The notes: generated by a model from the letters alone, not told the origin. 64,000 nt of DNA from Desulfosoma sp. (GCA_037481875.1 JBBFKY010000005.1:124001-188000); one strand, 5' to 3'; shown: positions 23,031-34,175, counted from the stretch's first letter. Translations and numbers: made by a program.

Positions 23031-24589
23031 AAGGGATCCCATCCTTGACGGGCCTGCTCACCTCCCCCTGGACAGCCGCCTGTCTCACGGGCCTGCTGTT
23101 GACGGCAGGTTTTCCTTTTTTCCACTTCGCCGCGCTCAGCTGGTTTGCGCTGGTTCCTCTTCTGATGGTTCTAGACAAGGTGCCTCTGCGAAAGGCCTTT
23201 TCCCTAGGGTTTGTCGCCGGGTTCGTCCATCATGTGACCACGCTTTACTGGATCATCTATGTGATCAATCATTATGGAAACCTGCCGCTTCCTGTATCGG
23301 CATTGGTCCTTTGTCTTCTATGTGGCTATCTCGCCCTCTACACAGCAATTTTTTTCGCCCTGGCTCGTCGTTGGCGGGGTTTGCCGGCCCTGGAGATATG
23401 GGGACTTCCTTGCCTCTGGATTGCTTTGGAATGGGTACGAGCCCATTTTCTTACAGGTTTTCCCTGGACCAATGTGGGTTACACGCAAACAAAGGTGATT
23501 CCCCTTTTGCAAACCGCGGACATAGCGGGGGTCTATGGTGTAGGATGGCTGGTCGTTCTTGGAAACACCATGGTGGCAAGCCTTGTGGCCAGGCGCCTTG
23601 GACTGCGCCATGCGCTGCTTGGAATCCTTTGCGGAACCCTTTTTGTGGGCTATGGGGTGTGGCGGGAAAACTCCCTAAAAGTCTCGAGCCAGGACACCGT
23701 GCGGCCCTTACATGTGGCGCTCGTTCAAGGCAATATTGATCAGTCCCTGAAGTGGGATCCTGAGTACCAAGAGACGACCCTGAATATTTATTGGAACCTT
23801 TCACAGACGGCTTCCCAGGAAAAACCCATAGACCTACTGGTCTGGCCGGAAACGGCGGCACCCTTTTTCTACGGATACGAACAAGGACCCACTCAAAAAC
23901 TTCACGAAATCGCCGCTTCGGTTCAAGTGCCCATTCTTTTGGGGCTTCCCTGGGTAATTCCTGACGGGGTTTCCCCGCGCTTGCAAAACCGTGCTGCGTT
24001 ACTGGATCCCGAAGCAGGCATCGTGGCTTCCTATGCCAAACGCCATCTGGTACCCTTTGGGGAATACGTGCCCCTGAAGTCCGTCCTCTTTTTTGTGGAG
24101 AAACTTGTAACCGCGGCCGGGGATTTCGTTCCAGGGGAGAATCCCTCCGTTTTTCCCTTCAAGGACACATCCCTTGGGGTACTCATTTGCTATGAAGCCA
24201 TCTTTCCGGAATTGGCTCGAGACGCTTGGCGCCATGGAGCACGGGTGTTGGTCAACCTCACCAACGACGCCTGGTTCGGTCAAACAGCCGCACCGTATCA
24301 ACACTTGGAAATCGCACGTTGGCGTGCCGTGGAATGCCGTGTTCCCTTGGTACGATGCGCCAATACGGGCATCAGTGCTGTGTTTGACGCTGCCGGGAGA
24401 ATCCTCACCTCCCTGCCCTTGAACCTCACCGGTACCACAAGGGCCGAGATCATCCCAGGGAACAAAGCTCCTACCTTTTATATGCGCTATGGAAATGTGT
24501 TTGCGTGGAGCTGCACCTTGACGACACTGCTGTGTCTCGTGTATGGGGAGCGGGCTCGGTCGCGACACAGGTCTCGGGGAATTGCCTAG
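23027..24589 (+). CDS. lnt: Apolipoprotein N-acyltransferase
   Basis: 520 residues. Six or so N-terminal membrane helices (up to about residue 215) are followed by a periplasmic nitrilase-like domain. The catalytic triad is Glu in VWPETAAPFF, Lys in YAKRHLVPFGEY and Cys in ICYEAIFPE, with VNLTNDAWFG close behind. It adds the third acyl chain to outer-membrane lipoproteins, consistent with the lipoprotein LptE encoded later. The start is TTG 23027, overlapping the corC stop as TTGA; no better start is seen. Normal length. Confidence 0.93.
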   Translation: MKGIPSLTGLLTSPWTAACLTGLLLTAGFPFFHFAALSWFALVPLLMVLDKVPLRKAFSLGFVAGFVHHVTTLYWIIYVINHYGNLPLPVSALVLCLLCGYLALYTAIFFALARRWRGLPALEIWGLPCLWIALEWVRAHFLTGFPWTNVGYTQTKVIPLLQTADIAGVYGVGWLVVLGNTMVASLVARRLGLRHALLGILCGTLFVGYGVWRENSLKVSSQDTVRPLHVALVQGNIDQSLKWDPEYQETTLNIYWNLSQTASQEKPIDLLVWPETAAPFFYGYEQGPTQKLHEIAASVQVPILLGLPWVIPDGVSPRLQNRAALLDPEAGIVASYAKRHLVPFGEYVPLKSVLFFVEKLVTAAGDFVPGENPSVFPFKDTSLGVLICYEAIFPELARDAWRHGARVLVNLTNDAWFGQTAAPYQHLEIARWRAVECRVPLVRCANTGISAVFDAAGRILTSLPLNLTGTTRAEIIPGNKAPTFYMRYGNVFAWSCTLTTLLCLVYGERARSRHRSRGIA

Positions 24590-24694
24590 GAGCCTGCCCG
24601 ACAAGAATTGTTTTTCCAGGAAGTGCAGGCGTCCCAGCCGCACAAATGGCGGGCCGAAGGCCGGCGCTCCCATGAAAAATGCGGTTTCGGCTCC

Positions 24695-24724
24695 GTGGGG
24701 AGGCGAGGCACCCCTTCGCCCCTA
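24695..24724. repeat. Intergenic palindrome, degenerate copy
   Basis: GTGGGGAGGCGA and TTCGCCCCTAC form imperfect arms; decayed member of the family, between lnt and prfB. Confidence 0.5.
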
Positions 24725-24845
24725 CAAAATGGCATGGGATGCCTTGGCATGGCGAGTTCTCTGTCATCTTCCTAGGGAACACTTTTCCAATATGCTATAT
24801 TAAAAAAAATGCTGTCCCAGGACAGCCCGTAAGGAGGGAAACACC

Positions 24846-25983
24846 ATGCTTATCGAAACCTCAGAAATTCGAAACTCCCTAAAAGAACTGCACCAGCGGG
24901 TGGACACGTTGGGAGGTTATCTTTGACATTGCTGAAAAACGCCGGCGACTTCAAGAGCTGGATCGGGCAATATCCAAGGAGGATTTTTGGAACGATCCGG
25001 AAAAATCCAAGGAAGTCCTAAAGGAAAGAGCTCAGCTTTCGGAAATCGTCTCGGAATTCGAAACGCTGAAAAGGGAACTGGAAGACAACGAACTGCTTCT
25101 GGACCTAGCCGTCGAAGAAGACGACGGGGACACCGTCCGTGAAGTAGCCCGTAAGACCAAAGACGTTCAAAAAAAGGTCAAGGCTCTGGAAGTGCGTCAA
25201 ATGTTGGGCGGCGAAAATGATGCCCGCAACGCCATCGTCAGCATCAATGCGGGAGCCGGAGGCACGGAAGCCCAGGATTGGGCGGAAATGCTTCTGCGCA
25301 TGTACCTCAGATGGTGTGAACGCCGAGGGTTTCAGACCGAAGTCATCGATCTTCTGGAAGGAGAAGAGGCGGGGATCAAAAGCGCCACCTTTACGGTTTC
25401 CGGGCCCTATGCCTATGGGTTACTCAAAGGCGAATCCGGCGTGCATCGCCTGGTGAGAATCTCTCCCTTTGATGCCAGTGGACGTCGGCATACCTCTTTT
25501 GCCGCCGTGTTCGTCTACCCCGAAGTGGACGACTCCATTGTGATCGACATCAAGCCTTCGGACCTGCAGATAGACACGTTTCGAGCCAGCGGTGCCGGCG
25601 GCCAACATGTGAACAAGACCAGTTCGGCGGTGCGAATCACCCATCTTCCCACTGGCATCGTGGTCCAGTGCCAGAATGAACGTTCTCAGCATCGCAACCG
25701 AGATCTGGCCATGAAAGTCCTACGGGCTCGGCTCTATGAAAGGGAGATGCAAAAAAAACAAGCGGAATTGCAGGAACTGCATGACAGCTTGGACGACATA
25801 GCCTGGGGAAACCAAATTCGATCCTACGTTCTTCAGCCCTATCGCCTGGTCAAGGACCACCGCACTCAGGTAGAAAAAGGGAACGTGGACAGTGTTCTGG
25901 ACGGGGAACTGGACGACTTTATGGAAGCCTATCTCCTCCATCAACTTCAAGGCCAATCCCAGATTTCCGCCGCTTCCTCATAA
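24846..25983 (+). CDS. prfB: Peptide chain release factor 2 (programmed +1 frameshift)
   Basis: RF2 releases the chain at UGA and UAA codons. ATG 24846 (AGGAGG upstream) begins a 26-codon frame that meets TGA at 24924-24926; translation continues in the +1 frame from 24925 to 25983, giving 378 residues. The shift site is CTT TGA C with GGGAGGT three bases upstream. The main frame has SPFDASGRRHTS (the SPF codon-recognition tripeptide) and GAGGQHVNK (the GGQ that triggers hydrolysis). RF2 thus controls its own level through UGA readthrough. This is regulation, not a broken gene. It may be read with corC-lnt, though 256 bases separate it from lnt. Confidence 0.97.
24911..24927 (+). promoter_or_regulatory. 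prfB programmed frameshift site
   Basis: GGGAGGT-TAT-CTT-TGA-C: a Shine-Dalgarno-like stimulator three bases before the slippery CTT and the in-frame UGA, the same order as in Escherichia coli prfB. Confidence 0.95.
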
Positions 25984-26018
25984 TCTTGGAGGCATTGACA
26001 CTTCCGGATTTCCTATCA

Positions 26019-26057
26019 AAACCGGTGAAGCACATCGCTACTGTGCTTCGCCGGTTT
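26019..26057. terminator. Bidirectional terminator between prfB and the RNase gene
   Basis: AAACCGGTGAAGCAC pairs with GTGCTTCGCCGGTTT along 15 positions (one U-G pair) around a nine-base loop. The AAA/TTT ends serve both converging transcripts. Confidence 0.8.
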
Positions 26058-26059
26058 CA

Positions 26060-28084
26060 TCACACGATCTGGACACGAAGCACGTCGTCTCGAGGATGTA
26101 ACCGCTCGATCTTCAGCCGCACCATTTCACCGGGTCCCACGGGATGTTCCTGAGGAAGCGGTGCTTGCACTTCCAATAGAAAATCAGGCAAAAGGATGTG
26201 GGCGAACTTGGCGTTCTTATCCAGAACGATCCCATGAAGCGTCTGAATGTCTTCCTGTTCCAGGTATCGAAGAATCCAGTAACGGGTCCATTTGCGTTGG
26301 ACGAAGGCGATCTTGCCCAGCTGGACGCGCATGCGTGTGAGAATCTTTTCCAGCTCTTCTTCCGTATAAGCCGGTCGGCCGTGAAGAAGTGCGGCTTTAA
26401 TCTGACGCTGCACCACCAGGTCCATGTAACGGCGAATAGGGGAGGTCACGGTGGTATAGGGGTTCATGCCTAGGCTGCAGTGAGGGCCGGGACGTGTTTC
26501 AAGTTCCGCCCGAGCAAAGAGACGACGCTGTCGGTAGATATGAAAAATGGGATAATCGCTTTGTACCTGATCTGTTTCGGGACGGCATTCCGCCTGGCAC
26601 CGATAAATGGCCGGCAGATTCCGTTCAGCCAAGTAAGCGGCAGCACGACCGTTGGCCGCAATCATCCATTCGGAAACGATAATCTGGCTCGGGCTTTCCT
26701 TGTCGTATCGCACCAGCTGTATCATGCCATGGTCATTGACACTGATGTGAATTTCCGGCAACGGCAAGAGCACGGCCCCTCTTTCCCGCCGCTCTTCTCG
26801 AAGTCGTTCACTGAGGTGTAAAAGAATCTTGAACGCTTCCTCGGTTTCCACCAAGGAGTCCACCTGCTCATAGGTCAGTCGGCGGGTGACTCGAACAATG
26901 CCGGGGCGAACGGTCCAACGATGAATCCGACCCTCTTCGTCCACTTCCATGAGAAAGCTCAGGGTGGCTCTGTCTTTCCCCAAGCACAGGCTGCAGGCTT
27001 CTTCTGATAAAACCGGAGGGAGCATGGGAATACGTCGATCGGGAAGGTAAATGGATGTTACCCGGGACGCCGCTTCCTCATCCAGCACATCATGCATGCC
27101 TACAAAATGGGCGGCATCCGCAATGTGCACCCCCACTTCCCAAAGACCTGTATCCAAGGGGCGAAAGCTCAAGGCATCGTCAAAGTCCCGCGTCGTAGCA
27201 CTGTCAATGGTGAAAACATCGAGTGCACGAAAATCACTTCGTGCCTCTTCCACACTGACCCTTTGCACAAGGCTCTTGGCGGCGTCCGCCGCCTTCAGAG
27301 CTTGCTCAGGAAACTCGATGCTTAATCCCTGCTGGTGTAAGTAAAGGTTTTCGTTTTCAGACCATACCCCTAAACGCACCAGCAGCCGAAAGGCTGCGGC
27401 CGGTTGCGCCGTAAGGCCCGCTCGAGCAAACAGTTCCTTGACAAAAGCGGCGCTTTCCGCTTCCTGGCCGAAGAGTCCGAAATCCTGAATCTTTTCTATG
27501 ATTTCTGGAGAAAATATCTCTTGACGAGTCCCCGGTTTTGATTGCCAAACACGACGCAGCCATTGAGCCCCTTCTTCCAAAAGACGTTCTCTTTCGGCTT
27601 CTCGAGCTATTTCTTCGCGGCGACGTTCCACCTGTTCTTCGGTTCTTGCGGCAAAGAAGCCATTTTTGAATTGAAAATACAGACGATCGGCCAACAAAAC
27701 CCGTTGCACCGCCGCCATATGGTCATCGGTGACTTCGGATGTAAAGACCAGCTCGGCCAAATCCTGAACGCTGTAGGTTTCGGATTCGCCTTCCAGAACT
27801 GACCACAATTCCGCCACATTCACCTGTGCAGCCAGGGATTCACGCAGTTGCCGAATGTTCTTGAGAGCTCGAACCAGGTCATCTCGACGCAGCGAAGGAT
27901 TCAACTTGCCGGGAGAAACCGATACCACGCGCCGAAGAACCAGGTTCATTTCCCGGTTGGTTTCCGTCAGCACATTGAGCCTTTGGTCTTTAACCGCCAG
28001 GCAGACTCCAAGAAGCAGTTCCTTGGCCTCAAAAAATTCGACCACCGTCCCGGGACTCACTCCACTCACCTCGGATGGGCTCAT
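26060..28084 (-). CDS. RNase II/R-family exoribonuclease (RNB domain)
   Basis: 674 residues. The RNB catalytic core is clear: IDSATTRDFDDALS (metal-binding aspartates), HIADAAHFV, YLPDRRIPMLPPVLSE and YTTVTSPIRRYMDLVVQ. A helical, Arg/Glu-rich N-terminal region replaces the usual pair of cold-shock domains, and the C-terminal S1 domain looks short or degenerate. It should degrade RNA 3' to 5' with release of 5'-NMP; whether it acts like RNase II or RNase R is unclear. Its ATG overlaps the amidase stop as ATGA, so it is the last gene of the mutS operon. Confidence 0.88.
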   Translation of the reverse strand: MSPSEVSGVSPGTVVEFFEAKELLLGVCLAVKDQRLNVLTETNREMNLVLRRVVSVSPGKLNPSLRRDDLVRALKNIRQLRESLAAQVNVAELWSVLEGESETYSVQDLAELVFTSEVTDDHMAAVQRVLLADRLYFQFKNGFFAARTEEQVERRREEIAREAERERLLEEGAQWLRRVWQSKPGTRQEIFSPEIIEKIQDFGLFGQEAESAAFVKELFARAGLTAQPAAAFRLLVRLGVWSENENLYLHQQGLSIEFPEQALKAADAAKSLVQRVSVEEARSDFRALDVFTIDSATTRDFDDALSFRPLDTGLWEVGVHIADAAHFVGMHDVLDEEAASRVTSIYLPDRRIPMLPPVLSEEACSLCLGKDRATLSFLMEVDEEGRIHRWTVRPGIVRVTRRLTYEQVDSLVETEEAFKILLHLSERLREERRERGAVLLPLPEIHISVNDHGMIQLVRYDKESPSQIIVSEWMIAANGRAAAYLAERNLPAIYRCQAECRPETDQVQSDYPIFHIYRQRRLFARAELETRPGPHCSLGMNPYTTVTSPIRRYMDLVVQRQIKAALLHGRPAYTEEELEKILTRMRVQLGKIAFVQRKWTRYWILRYLEQEDIQTLHGIVLDKNAKFAHILLPDFLLEVQAPLPQEHPVGPGEMVRLKIERLHPRDDVLRVQIV

Positions 28085-29904
28085 GCGCCTTCCCCCAGCC
28101 GGCCCACCTGGGCAAGCCGTTCCCGGTACGAATGAATCCCTTTGGCAATGGCTCTTGCCAAGTTGCGTTGGAATTGCGTCTGGGTCAACAACCGTTCTTC
28201 CTCAGGGTTGGAAATGAAACAGGCTTCAATCAAAACACTGGGCATTTGAGCACCTAGAAGCACATAAAAGGGAGCCTGCTTGACGCCCAAGTCGCGAAGC
28301 TGCACGCTGCTTTCCAGGTTGCGCATCATGCCCCGGTGAATATCTTGAGCAAGACGCGATGATTCATCGATCTTGGTGTGATGTAACAGCTCATTCAAAA
28401 TAGCTTCCAAGTCACTCATATGCTTGGCTGATGTAGCGTTTTCTCGAGCGGCCAGGCGTGCGGATTCTTTGTCTTTCGAAAAGTTAAGAAAATAGGTTTC
28501 AATGCCGCCAAGGCTTGAATCTTCGTGGGCATTGGTATGGATGGAGACGAAGAGATCAGCCTTCTTAGTGTTGGCGATGGCCGTGCGTTCTTCCAGGCTC
28601 AAGAATCGATCGGAATCCCGTGTCAGAATCACTTCATAGCCGCCTTCCTTTTCCAAAATCTTTTTCAATTCCTTAGCGATGGCCAGCGTAATGTCCTTTT
28701 CGAAGACTCCTCCGGGACCGATGGCCCCTTTGTCTTTCCCTCCATGGCCCGGATCCAGGACGATGCGTCTCACGGTCAACCCCAATTGAGCCACCATACT
28801 GGGCATGCCCTTTTTGACGACGGGTTTCGGCACCATAGGGGCTGCGGCGGGCGGCGTTTCCGTTCGAGCCGTTGTGGAGGCTTGCGCTCTTTTCTTGCCC
28901 TGCACGTCAACGATAAGGCGAAATGGATCGGCCAAAGAAAAGACGCGATAGGATTCCACCGATTGAAGGCCCACAATCACCTGGGTTTTGTTTTCAAAGG
29001 AAGTCGTCAAACGTACGTCTTCCAACAAACCATCCTTGATGGGGATGACCGACTTGACTTGAGGACCCACACTGCAGCGTTCCAGATCGAGGATGATACG
29101 TTGAGGCAGCTTCTTCTCGGGGTCTGCGAGCTGTTCACTCCGGCTGTACCGTACGGGACCGCTCAGGTAAACCACCACTCGAGTGTACTCTTCCGCCGAC
29201 CAGTGACGAATTTTTTCCACGGCGGCTTTGGGCTCTTCTCGGGCTGGTTCTGCAACCTTTGGCACCGCCCAATGCGGCGTTTTTTCCTGGCTGGTCCCCT
29301 TAGGTTTGGATGTCGCCTTGTCACCGTTGAGAATCGTTGAAGCCTCAGGAGTCGGCGCCGACGCCGAGGTTCTGAGCTTTTTTGACAATTCTTCAGCTTT
29401 TTGCCGAGCCTTTGAGGTCATATCGCCCTGAGGGAAAAGAACACAGAGGCGTGAAAATTCCAAACAAGCCTCTTCTGGTTCCTTCATTTCCATAAGGATT
29501 CCCGAAAGAAACAGGGCATCATCGGCCAAGGGGCTTTGAGGAAACCGAAGGGCCACTTGTTTGTAAAAATTGAGAGCGTTTCTATAATCGTTTTCCAATT
29601 TGAGAGCGTCATGAAGGCGATGGTAGGACTGAGCGATCATGAAAAGGCACCGATCCGATAAAGTCTGTTTGACATCTTCTTGAAGAATATCAAGAAATTT
29701 TTGGATATTTTGTCGAAAGAGGGCTTGATTTTTGGGATCGGACAACTGGTCCACGAGGGATAAATACTGACGGCGCGCCTCATGGTAACGACCCTCCAAG
29801 TTCAGAGGTGCCGATCCGTGCACGAAGGCGCTGCCAACAGCCACAGTCAATCCAAAAACCAGCGCACTCCAAAGGCCTTTCGCACTTGTCAAGAATCTTT
29901 TCAT
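28081..29904 (-). CDS. N-acetylmuramoyl-L-alanine amidase (AmiC type) with TPR-like N-terminus
   Basis: 607 residues. A signal peptide (about 1-30, hydrophobic core after [10 protein letters not shown]) leads to a helical tetratricopeptide-like region (about 35-175), a Pro/Lys linker, an AMIN domain ([13 protein letters not shown] to about 340) and a C-terminal Amidase_3 catalytic domain. The latter has zinc ligands in [12 protein letters not shown] (His), the Glu of GGVFEKD and HTNAHED (His), and the catalytic Glu in [10 protein letters not shown]. It cleaves septal peptidoglycan in the periplasm. The N-terminal repeat region is an addition compared with E. coli AmiC. It overlaps mutS and the RNase gene by four bases at each end. 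Confidence 0.93.
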   Translation of the reverse strand: MKRFLTSAKGLWSALVFGLTVAVGSAFVHGSAPLNLEGRYHEARRQYLSLVDQLSDPKNQALFRQNIQKFLDILQEDVKQTLSDRCLFMIAQSYHRLHDALKLENDYRNALNFYKQVALRFPQSPLADDALFLSGILMEMKEPEEACLEFSRLCVLFPQGDMTSKARQKAEELSKKLRTSASAPTPEASTILNGDKATSKPKGTSQEKTPHWAVPKVAEPAREEPKAAVEKIRHWSAEEYTRVVVYLSGPVRYSRSEQLADPEKKLPQRIILDLERCSVGPQVKSVIPIKDGLLEDVRLTTSFENKTQVIVGLQSVESYRVFSLADPFRLIVDVQGKKRAQASTTARTETPPAAAPMVPKPVVKKGMPSMVAQLGLTVRRIVLDPGHGGKDKGAIGPGGVFEKDITLAIAKELKKILEKEGGYEVILTRDSDRFLSLEERTAIANTKKADLFVSIHTNAHEDSSLGGIETYFLNFSKDKESARLAARENATSAKHMSDLEAILNELLHHTKIDESSRLAQDIHRGMMRNLESSVQLRDLGVKQAPFYVLLGAQMPSVLIEACFISNPEEERLLTQTQFQRNLARAIAKGIHSYRERLAQVGRLGEGA

Positions 29905-32687
29905 GGTGATTCTCCACCGCTTGGCCGCGATGTTCCCTGACGAAACATTCCTGAACCTTCGTCCCCTTTGAACCGGGTAGCTGGGTTTTTCCCATCGGGT
30001 GAGGTCCTAGGGTTCCACGTCTCTTCATCCTCAAGAGTCTCTTTGCCTTTGGGCACGGCTGCTAGAGGGGAACGCCCCTTAATTTGTTCTTGAAGTCCGT
30101 AAAGGGTCTTGAGGGCTGCAAGAGGAGTCATACGGTCCAGGTCCAAAGCCATGATGGCATCCCGAAGCCACTCCACACCGGGTTGAAACAAGCTCATCTG
30201 AAACCCCACTCGGGATTTGCGTCGGGGCGCCGAACGAGCCGTGTCTCTAGGTCTTTCAGGAGGCCGATGGCTTCCTGCTTCCAGCTGACTCAGTATTTCC
30301 TGGGCTCGAACAATCACTTCTTTGGGAAGCCCCGCCAGACGCGCCACATGAATGCCGTAGCTCTTGTTGGTACCTCCGGGAAGGAGGCGATGAAAGAAAA
30401 CAATGTCGGTTTCAAATTCCTTGACGGCAACATTGTAATTCTTGACACGAGGCAGTCTTTCCGCCAGTTCCGTCAGTTCATGATAGTGCGTGGCGAACAA
30501 GGTCTTTACGCCGACACCGTGCAAATCATGAAGATATTCGGCCACGGCCCAGGCTAGACTCATGCCGTCGAAGGTGGATGTGCCGCGACCGATTTCATCC
30601 AAAACGATAAGACTTTTGGGGGTAGCCTGGTACAATATATTGGCCGTCTCTTGCATCTCCACCATGAAAGTGGAGCGACCTCGAGCCAGATCGTCGGAGG
30701 CACCCACGCGTGTGAAAATGCGATCCACAACCCCGATGCGGGCCTGCCTTGCCGGAATAAAAGAGCCTATTTGAGCCATGAGCACAAGCAGAGCCGTTTG
30801 ACGCAAAATGGTGGATTTTCCGGCCATATTGGGGCCGGTGATTATGAGAATCTGCTGATCCCGAGAATTCAGTTGCACATCGTTTGGAACGAAGGCTCCT
30901 TCGGGAAGGGATCGCTCAACGACCGGATGACGTCCCTCTAGAATGACAATCTCGTCCCCATCATCCACGACCGGTCGGCCATATCCCCTACGGGCGGCTG
31001 TTTCCGCCAACGAAGCCAAAACATCCAGATGCGCCACGTGTTCAGCGGCCTTAAGAATCCTTTCCGCATGTTGCGCCACGCATAAGCGTAACTCCTCGTA
31101 ATGCCGTTCTTCCAGTTCTCGGCTCTTTTCATCCGCATGCAGAACCTGGTCTTCAAAGTTTTTGAGTTCTTCGGTGATAAATCTTTCGGCGTTGACCAAG
31201 GTTTGTCGGCGTATGTAATCATCAGGCACAAGGGCCAAATTGGCTTTGGAAATTTCAATGTAATAGCCGAAAACTTTGTTGTAACGCACCTTCAGGGAAC
31301 TGATGCCGGTACGCGCCCGTTCTTTGACTTCATATTCGGCCATCCAACCTTTGGCATCCAAGGCCAGGCGTCTGTAATGGTCTAGTTCCGCATCCACACC
31401 GGGGCGAATCACCCCGCCCGACGCCAACATGTGGGGAGGATCATCCACAAGGGTTTCCGCGAGACGCTGTGCCACATCTTGCAGGGAATCCCAATCGAAA
31501 GCCAACTGTGACAAAAAGGTGCATGAAAAAAGCTGCAGATGTGTCTGAATTTCCGGTAATATTTCCAAGGAGCGTCTCAGCGCCGCCAGATCCCGCGGCC
31601 CTGCCGTACCCACACTCACACGGGCGACGATCCGCTCCAGGTCCGCTATCTTTTCAAGGATTTCTCGAAGTTCTGCACGGGTACCCCCTTGATCCATCAA
31701 TTCGGCCACGGCATCTTGCCTCTGAACAATGGCTGAAACATCCAGCAAAGGATAACGGACCCATTTCTGAAGCAGCCGGGCTCCCATAGGGGTCAGGGTT
31801 TCGTCCAGAATATGCAGCAGGGATCCTTTGCGGGTTAAAGTGGCAGCGGCCTGAAGGACTTCCAGATTCTTGAGTGTGGCCTCATCTAGGGCCATGAAAT
31901 CGCTCGGCCGATACGGTGTGATTTTTCTTAAATGTGCGCAGGTGTTCAGCCGGTTGGTTCGAAGGTAGTCCAAAATGGCTCCCGCGGCCCGCACAATCAA
32001 GGGACTTTCCCCGATACCGAAGCTTTCCAGGGAATACACGCGAAAATGGTCCAAAAGTCTTTCCCGGCATCGAGCCACATCAAAGGCCGACTCATCCAGG
32101 ACCGTCACCGCGACCCCTTGACCTGAAGTCACCTCGGAAATCCACGATGTTTCCTGCCCATCGCCGACAAGTATCTCTTTGGGGCTTACACGCGCGAGTT
32201 CACGCAAAAGGGTTTCACGCCCATCGACTTCCACCACTAAAAAATCACCGGTGGAAACATCCACGTAGGCCAGACCATATCGGCTCCCTTTATGGGAAAC
32301 GGCCGCCAGATAATTGGGATCCTTGGCCGATAGGTTCTGGCTTTCCACCACCAGTCCCGGCGTGATGACACGGGTGACCTGCCTTCGAACCAAACCCCTG
32401 GCCTTTTTCGGATCTTCCACCTGGTCGCAGACGGCCACCTTGTGCCCCGCGTTTACCAGCCGAGCTATGTAGCTTTCGGCCGCATGATATGGCACGCCGC
32501 ACATGGGCACAGGGTTTTCCGCGTTCTTGTCTCGGGACGTGAGGGCAATATCCAAGATGCGCGATGCCGTCACAGCATCTTCAAAGAAAAGCTCGTAGAA
32601 GTCTCCCATTCGATAAAGCAGCAAGGCTTCCGGATGCTGTGCCTTGATGTCCAGATACTGCTGCATCATGGGGGTGATCTTGTTCAT
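29901..32687 (-). CDS. mutS: DNA mismatch repair protein MutS
   Basis: 928 residues, slightly long. N-terminal mismatch-binding domain with [12 protein letters not shown] (the Phe-x-Glu that stacks on mispairs), connector, lever and clamp regions, then the ABC-type ATPase ([34 protein letters not shown]). The C-terminal tail after about residue 820 is charged and poorly conserved. ATG 32687 fits the family start; the ribosome binding site is weak. mutL is not in the window. It lies in a compact run from the YfcE-like gene to the RNase gene. Confidence 0.97.
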   Translation of the reverse strand: MNKITPMMQQYLDIKAQHPEALLLYRMGDFYELFFEDAVTASRILDIALTSRDKNAENPVPMCGVPYHAAESYIARLVNAGHKVAVCDQVEDPKKARGLVRRQVTRVITPGLVVESQNLSAKDPNYLAAVSHKGSRYGLAYVDVSTGDFLVVEVDGRETLLRELARVSPKEILVGDGQETSWISEVTSGQGVAVTVLDESAFDVARCRERLLDHFRVYSLESFGIGESPLIVRAAGAILDYLRTNRLNTCAHLRKITPYRPSDFMALDEATLKNLEVLQAAATLTRKGSLLHILDETLTPMGARLLQKWVRYPLLDVSAIVQRQDAVAELMDQGGTRAELREILEKIADLERIVARVSVGTAGPRDLAALRRSLEILPEIQTHLQLFSCTFLSQLAFDWDSLQDVAQRLAETLVDDPPHMLASGGVIRPGVDAELDHYRRLALDAKGWMAEYEVKERARTGISSLKVRYNKVFGYYIEISKANLALVPDDYIRRQTLVNAERFITEELKNFEDQVLHADEKSRELEERHYEELRLCVAQHAERILKAAEHVAHLDVLASLAETAARRGYGRPVVDDGDEIVILEGRHPVVERSLPEGAFVPNDVQLNSRDQQILIITGPNMAGKSTILRQTALLVLMAQIGSFIPARQARIGVVDRIFTRVGASDDLARGRSTFMVEMQETANILYQATPKSLIVLDEIGRGTSTFDGMSLAWAVAEYLHDLHGVGVKTLFATHYHELTELAERLPRVKNYNVAVKEFETDIVFFHRLLPGGTNKSYGIHVARLAGLPKEVIVRAQEILSQLEAGSHRPPERPRDTARSAPRRKSRVGFQMSLFQPGVEWLRDAIMALDLDRMTPLAALKTLYGLQEQIKGRSPLAAVPKGKETLEDEETWNPRTSPDGKNPATRFKGDEGSGMFRQGTSRPSGGESP

Positions 32688-32714
32688 GAGCGATCACAGT
32701 CTGATAGAGGCTCC

Positions 32715-33095
32715 TCAAGCGGATGCCTCGGAGTGCGGCTCCGATTCCGAAAAGGTCGGAGCCTGACTTTCCTGTTCGGTTTGACCCCGTACCCGAACCT
32801 CTTCGACAGCTCTGGCTCTTTCCGCCAAAAGCCTTTCCTTTTCGGCCCTTTCCGCCTGCAGAGCTCTGCGTGTCCGCAAAAAAGGTCGAAACATGAGGAA
32901 TAGACCGACCAGCAGCCCCACAAATCCTGAAATGAAAATGACCATGAAGACCTTAAGCGTCCAACGCACATCTTCCCTGATAAACAAATACAGCATGAAA
33001 TCCAAATCCCTCTGAAAAGTGGCCATGTTCTGCCGGACAAAAAGTACCATCACGGCCACAAGCAACAGGGTGGTCACGAACCTAAAGAGCTTCAT
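32715..33095 (-). CDS. LapA-domain membrane protein
   Basis: 126 residues. Two N-terminal membrane helices (about 6-25 and 45-70) separated by a short polar loop, then a basic and coiled, Glu/Arg-rich cytoplasmic tail: the DUF1049/LapA layout. In E. coli LapA helps control lipopolysaccharide synthesis. ATG 33095 (AAGGAG seven bases upstream) starts inside the 3' end of the HIT gene, an overlap of 14 bases. Followed by mutS after 27 bases. Confidence 0.75.
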   Translation of the reverse strand: MKLFRFVTTLLLVAVMVLFVRQNMATFQRDLDFMLYLFIREDVRWTLKVFMVIFISGFVGLLVGLFLMFRPFLRTRRALQAERAEKERLLAERARAVEEVRVRGQTEQESQAPTFSESEPHSEASA

Positions 33096-33582
33096 GGAGT
33101 TTCTCCTTGTCAAAATGTGGTCGCAACTTCTCGTAGGTCTGTTTCAAGTGCTCTGGAATGCTTCGCACATCGGCAAAAACCGTCATGAAATTGGTGTCCC
33201 CTTCCCATCGGGGCACCACATGAAAGTGTAAGTGGCTCTCCACACCGGCTCCGGCGGCAGCACCTAGATTAAGCCCTACATTAAAGCCCTGAGGTCGCAT
33301 GAGGGGGCGAATGATTCTCACGCACATCTGTATCTTCCTCATGAGGTCAGTCATTTCCTCCTCCGTGAGACCCTCCAAGTCCGCCACATGACGCCATGGG
33401 GCCACTAAAAGGTGGCCGTTGTTGTAAGGGTATTTATTCATCATCACCATGGTCAAGCGACCCCGATAGAGAATCAGGCGTTCCGGATCGCTCAGCCCGC
33501 CGCCTTCCGGACAAAAAATGCAGTACGGTTCTCTTTTTCCCAAAATGTATTCCATACGCCACGGCGCCCACAGATTCTGCAT
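33082..33582 (-). CDS. HIT-family nucleotide hydrolase or phosphorylase
   Basis: 166 residues. The histidine triad HLHFHVVP (near residue 117) and a possible zinc-binding pair in CIFC near residue 21 place it among HIT proteins close to diadenosine tetraphosphate phosphorylases. It probably acts on dinucleoside polyphosphates or nucleoside phosphoramidates. ATG 33582 has AGGAG seven bases upstream, overlapping the stop region of the YfcE-like gene. Confidence 0.85.
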   Translation of the reverse strand: MQNLWAPWRMEYILGKREPYCIFCPEGGGLSDPERLILYRGRLTMVMMNKYPYNNGHLLVAPWRHVADLEGLTEEEMTDLMRKIQMCVRIIRPLMRPQGFNVGLNLGAAAGAGVESHLHFHVVPRWEGDTNFMTVFADVRSIPEHLKQTYEKLRPHFDKEKLHEAL

Positions 33583-33592
33583 GATCGCACTC

Positions 33593-34084
33593 CTACAGCT
33601 GGATAATTTCCGCGTGCAGCGACGTGCCCACTCGCAAAAAGGCCAAAGTCCTTCCTTGAGAACTTCGAGGTGAAAAAACAGAACCCGGATTCAACAAAAG
33701 CCGCCCATTCACTTTTTCCAGAAGAGGTCGATGCGTATGCCCGAAAAGAATAACATGGGCCGTATCGAATACTTCCAGCAGATGCGTTTTGATGTCCGAA
33801 GCATAGTTCCCGTAACCCCATCCATGGGTCAGGGCGATTTGATAAGAACCCACTCGGAACGTTTTCTTTGTCGGCAGTCTCAAACGCACCGCCGTCTCAT
33901 CCGTATTGCCGCATACCGCCTCCAGCCGGTACTGCTCGAAATAATCCAATACACAACCCGCCGTCCAGTCCCCAAGATGGACCACCAAATCCGCACCATC
34001 GCAGTAACGTGCACACAGGTCTTGCAGTTCCTGCGTCACGTGCGTGAGATGTGTGTCGGAAAGCACCACGATATTCATGCCCAT
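33593..34084 (-). CDS. YfcE/MJ0936-type metallophosphoesterase
   Basis: 163 residues. Metal ligands of the calcineurin-like fold are in order: LSDTHLTHV, VHLGDWT, CGNTDE, LTHGWGYG and FGHTHRP. Small single-domain members hydrolyse phosphodiesters in vitro; the cellular substrate is unknown. The start may be ATG 34084 (MGMNIVVLSD) or 34078; a further ATG at 34120 would add a hydrophobic stretch outside the fold. First gene of the run leading to mutS. Confidence 0.85.
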   Translation of the reverse strand: MGMNIVVLSDTHLTHVTQELQDLCARYCDGADLVVHLGDWTAGCVLDYFEQYRLEAVCGNTDETAVRLRLPTKKTFRVGSYQIALTHGWGYGNYASDIKTHLLEVFDTAHVILFGHTHRPLLEKVNGRLLLNPGSVFSPRSSQGRTLAFLRVGTSLHAEIIQL

Positions 34085-34132
34085 TGGTCGCTCAATTACA
34101 AAAAATGCTTTTAATTTCAATGGTTAATTGAG

Positions 34133-34161
34133 CATATACCAGCCACCCTTTTGAAACACAA
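34133..34161 (-). promoter_or_regulatory. Candidate promoter of the YfcE-HIT-lapA-mutS run
   Basis: Minus strand: TTGTGT (34156-34161), 17-base spacer, TATATG (34133-34138). Moderate matches, well placed about 50 bases before the first gene. Confidence 0.4.
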
Positions 34162-34175
34162 GGCTTTTTTGGGCT

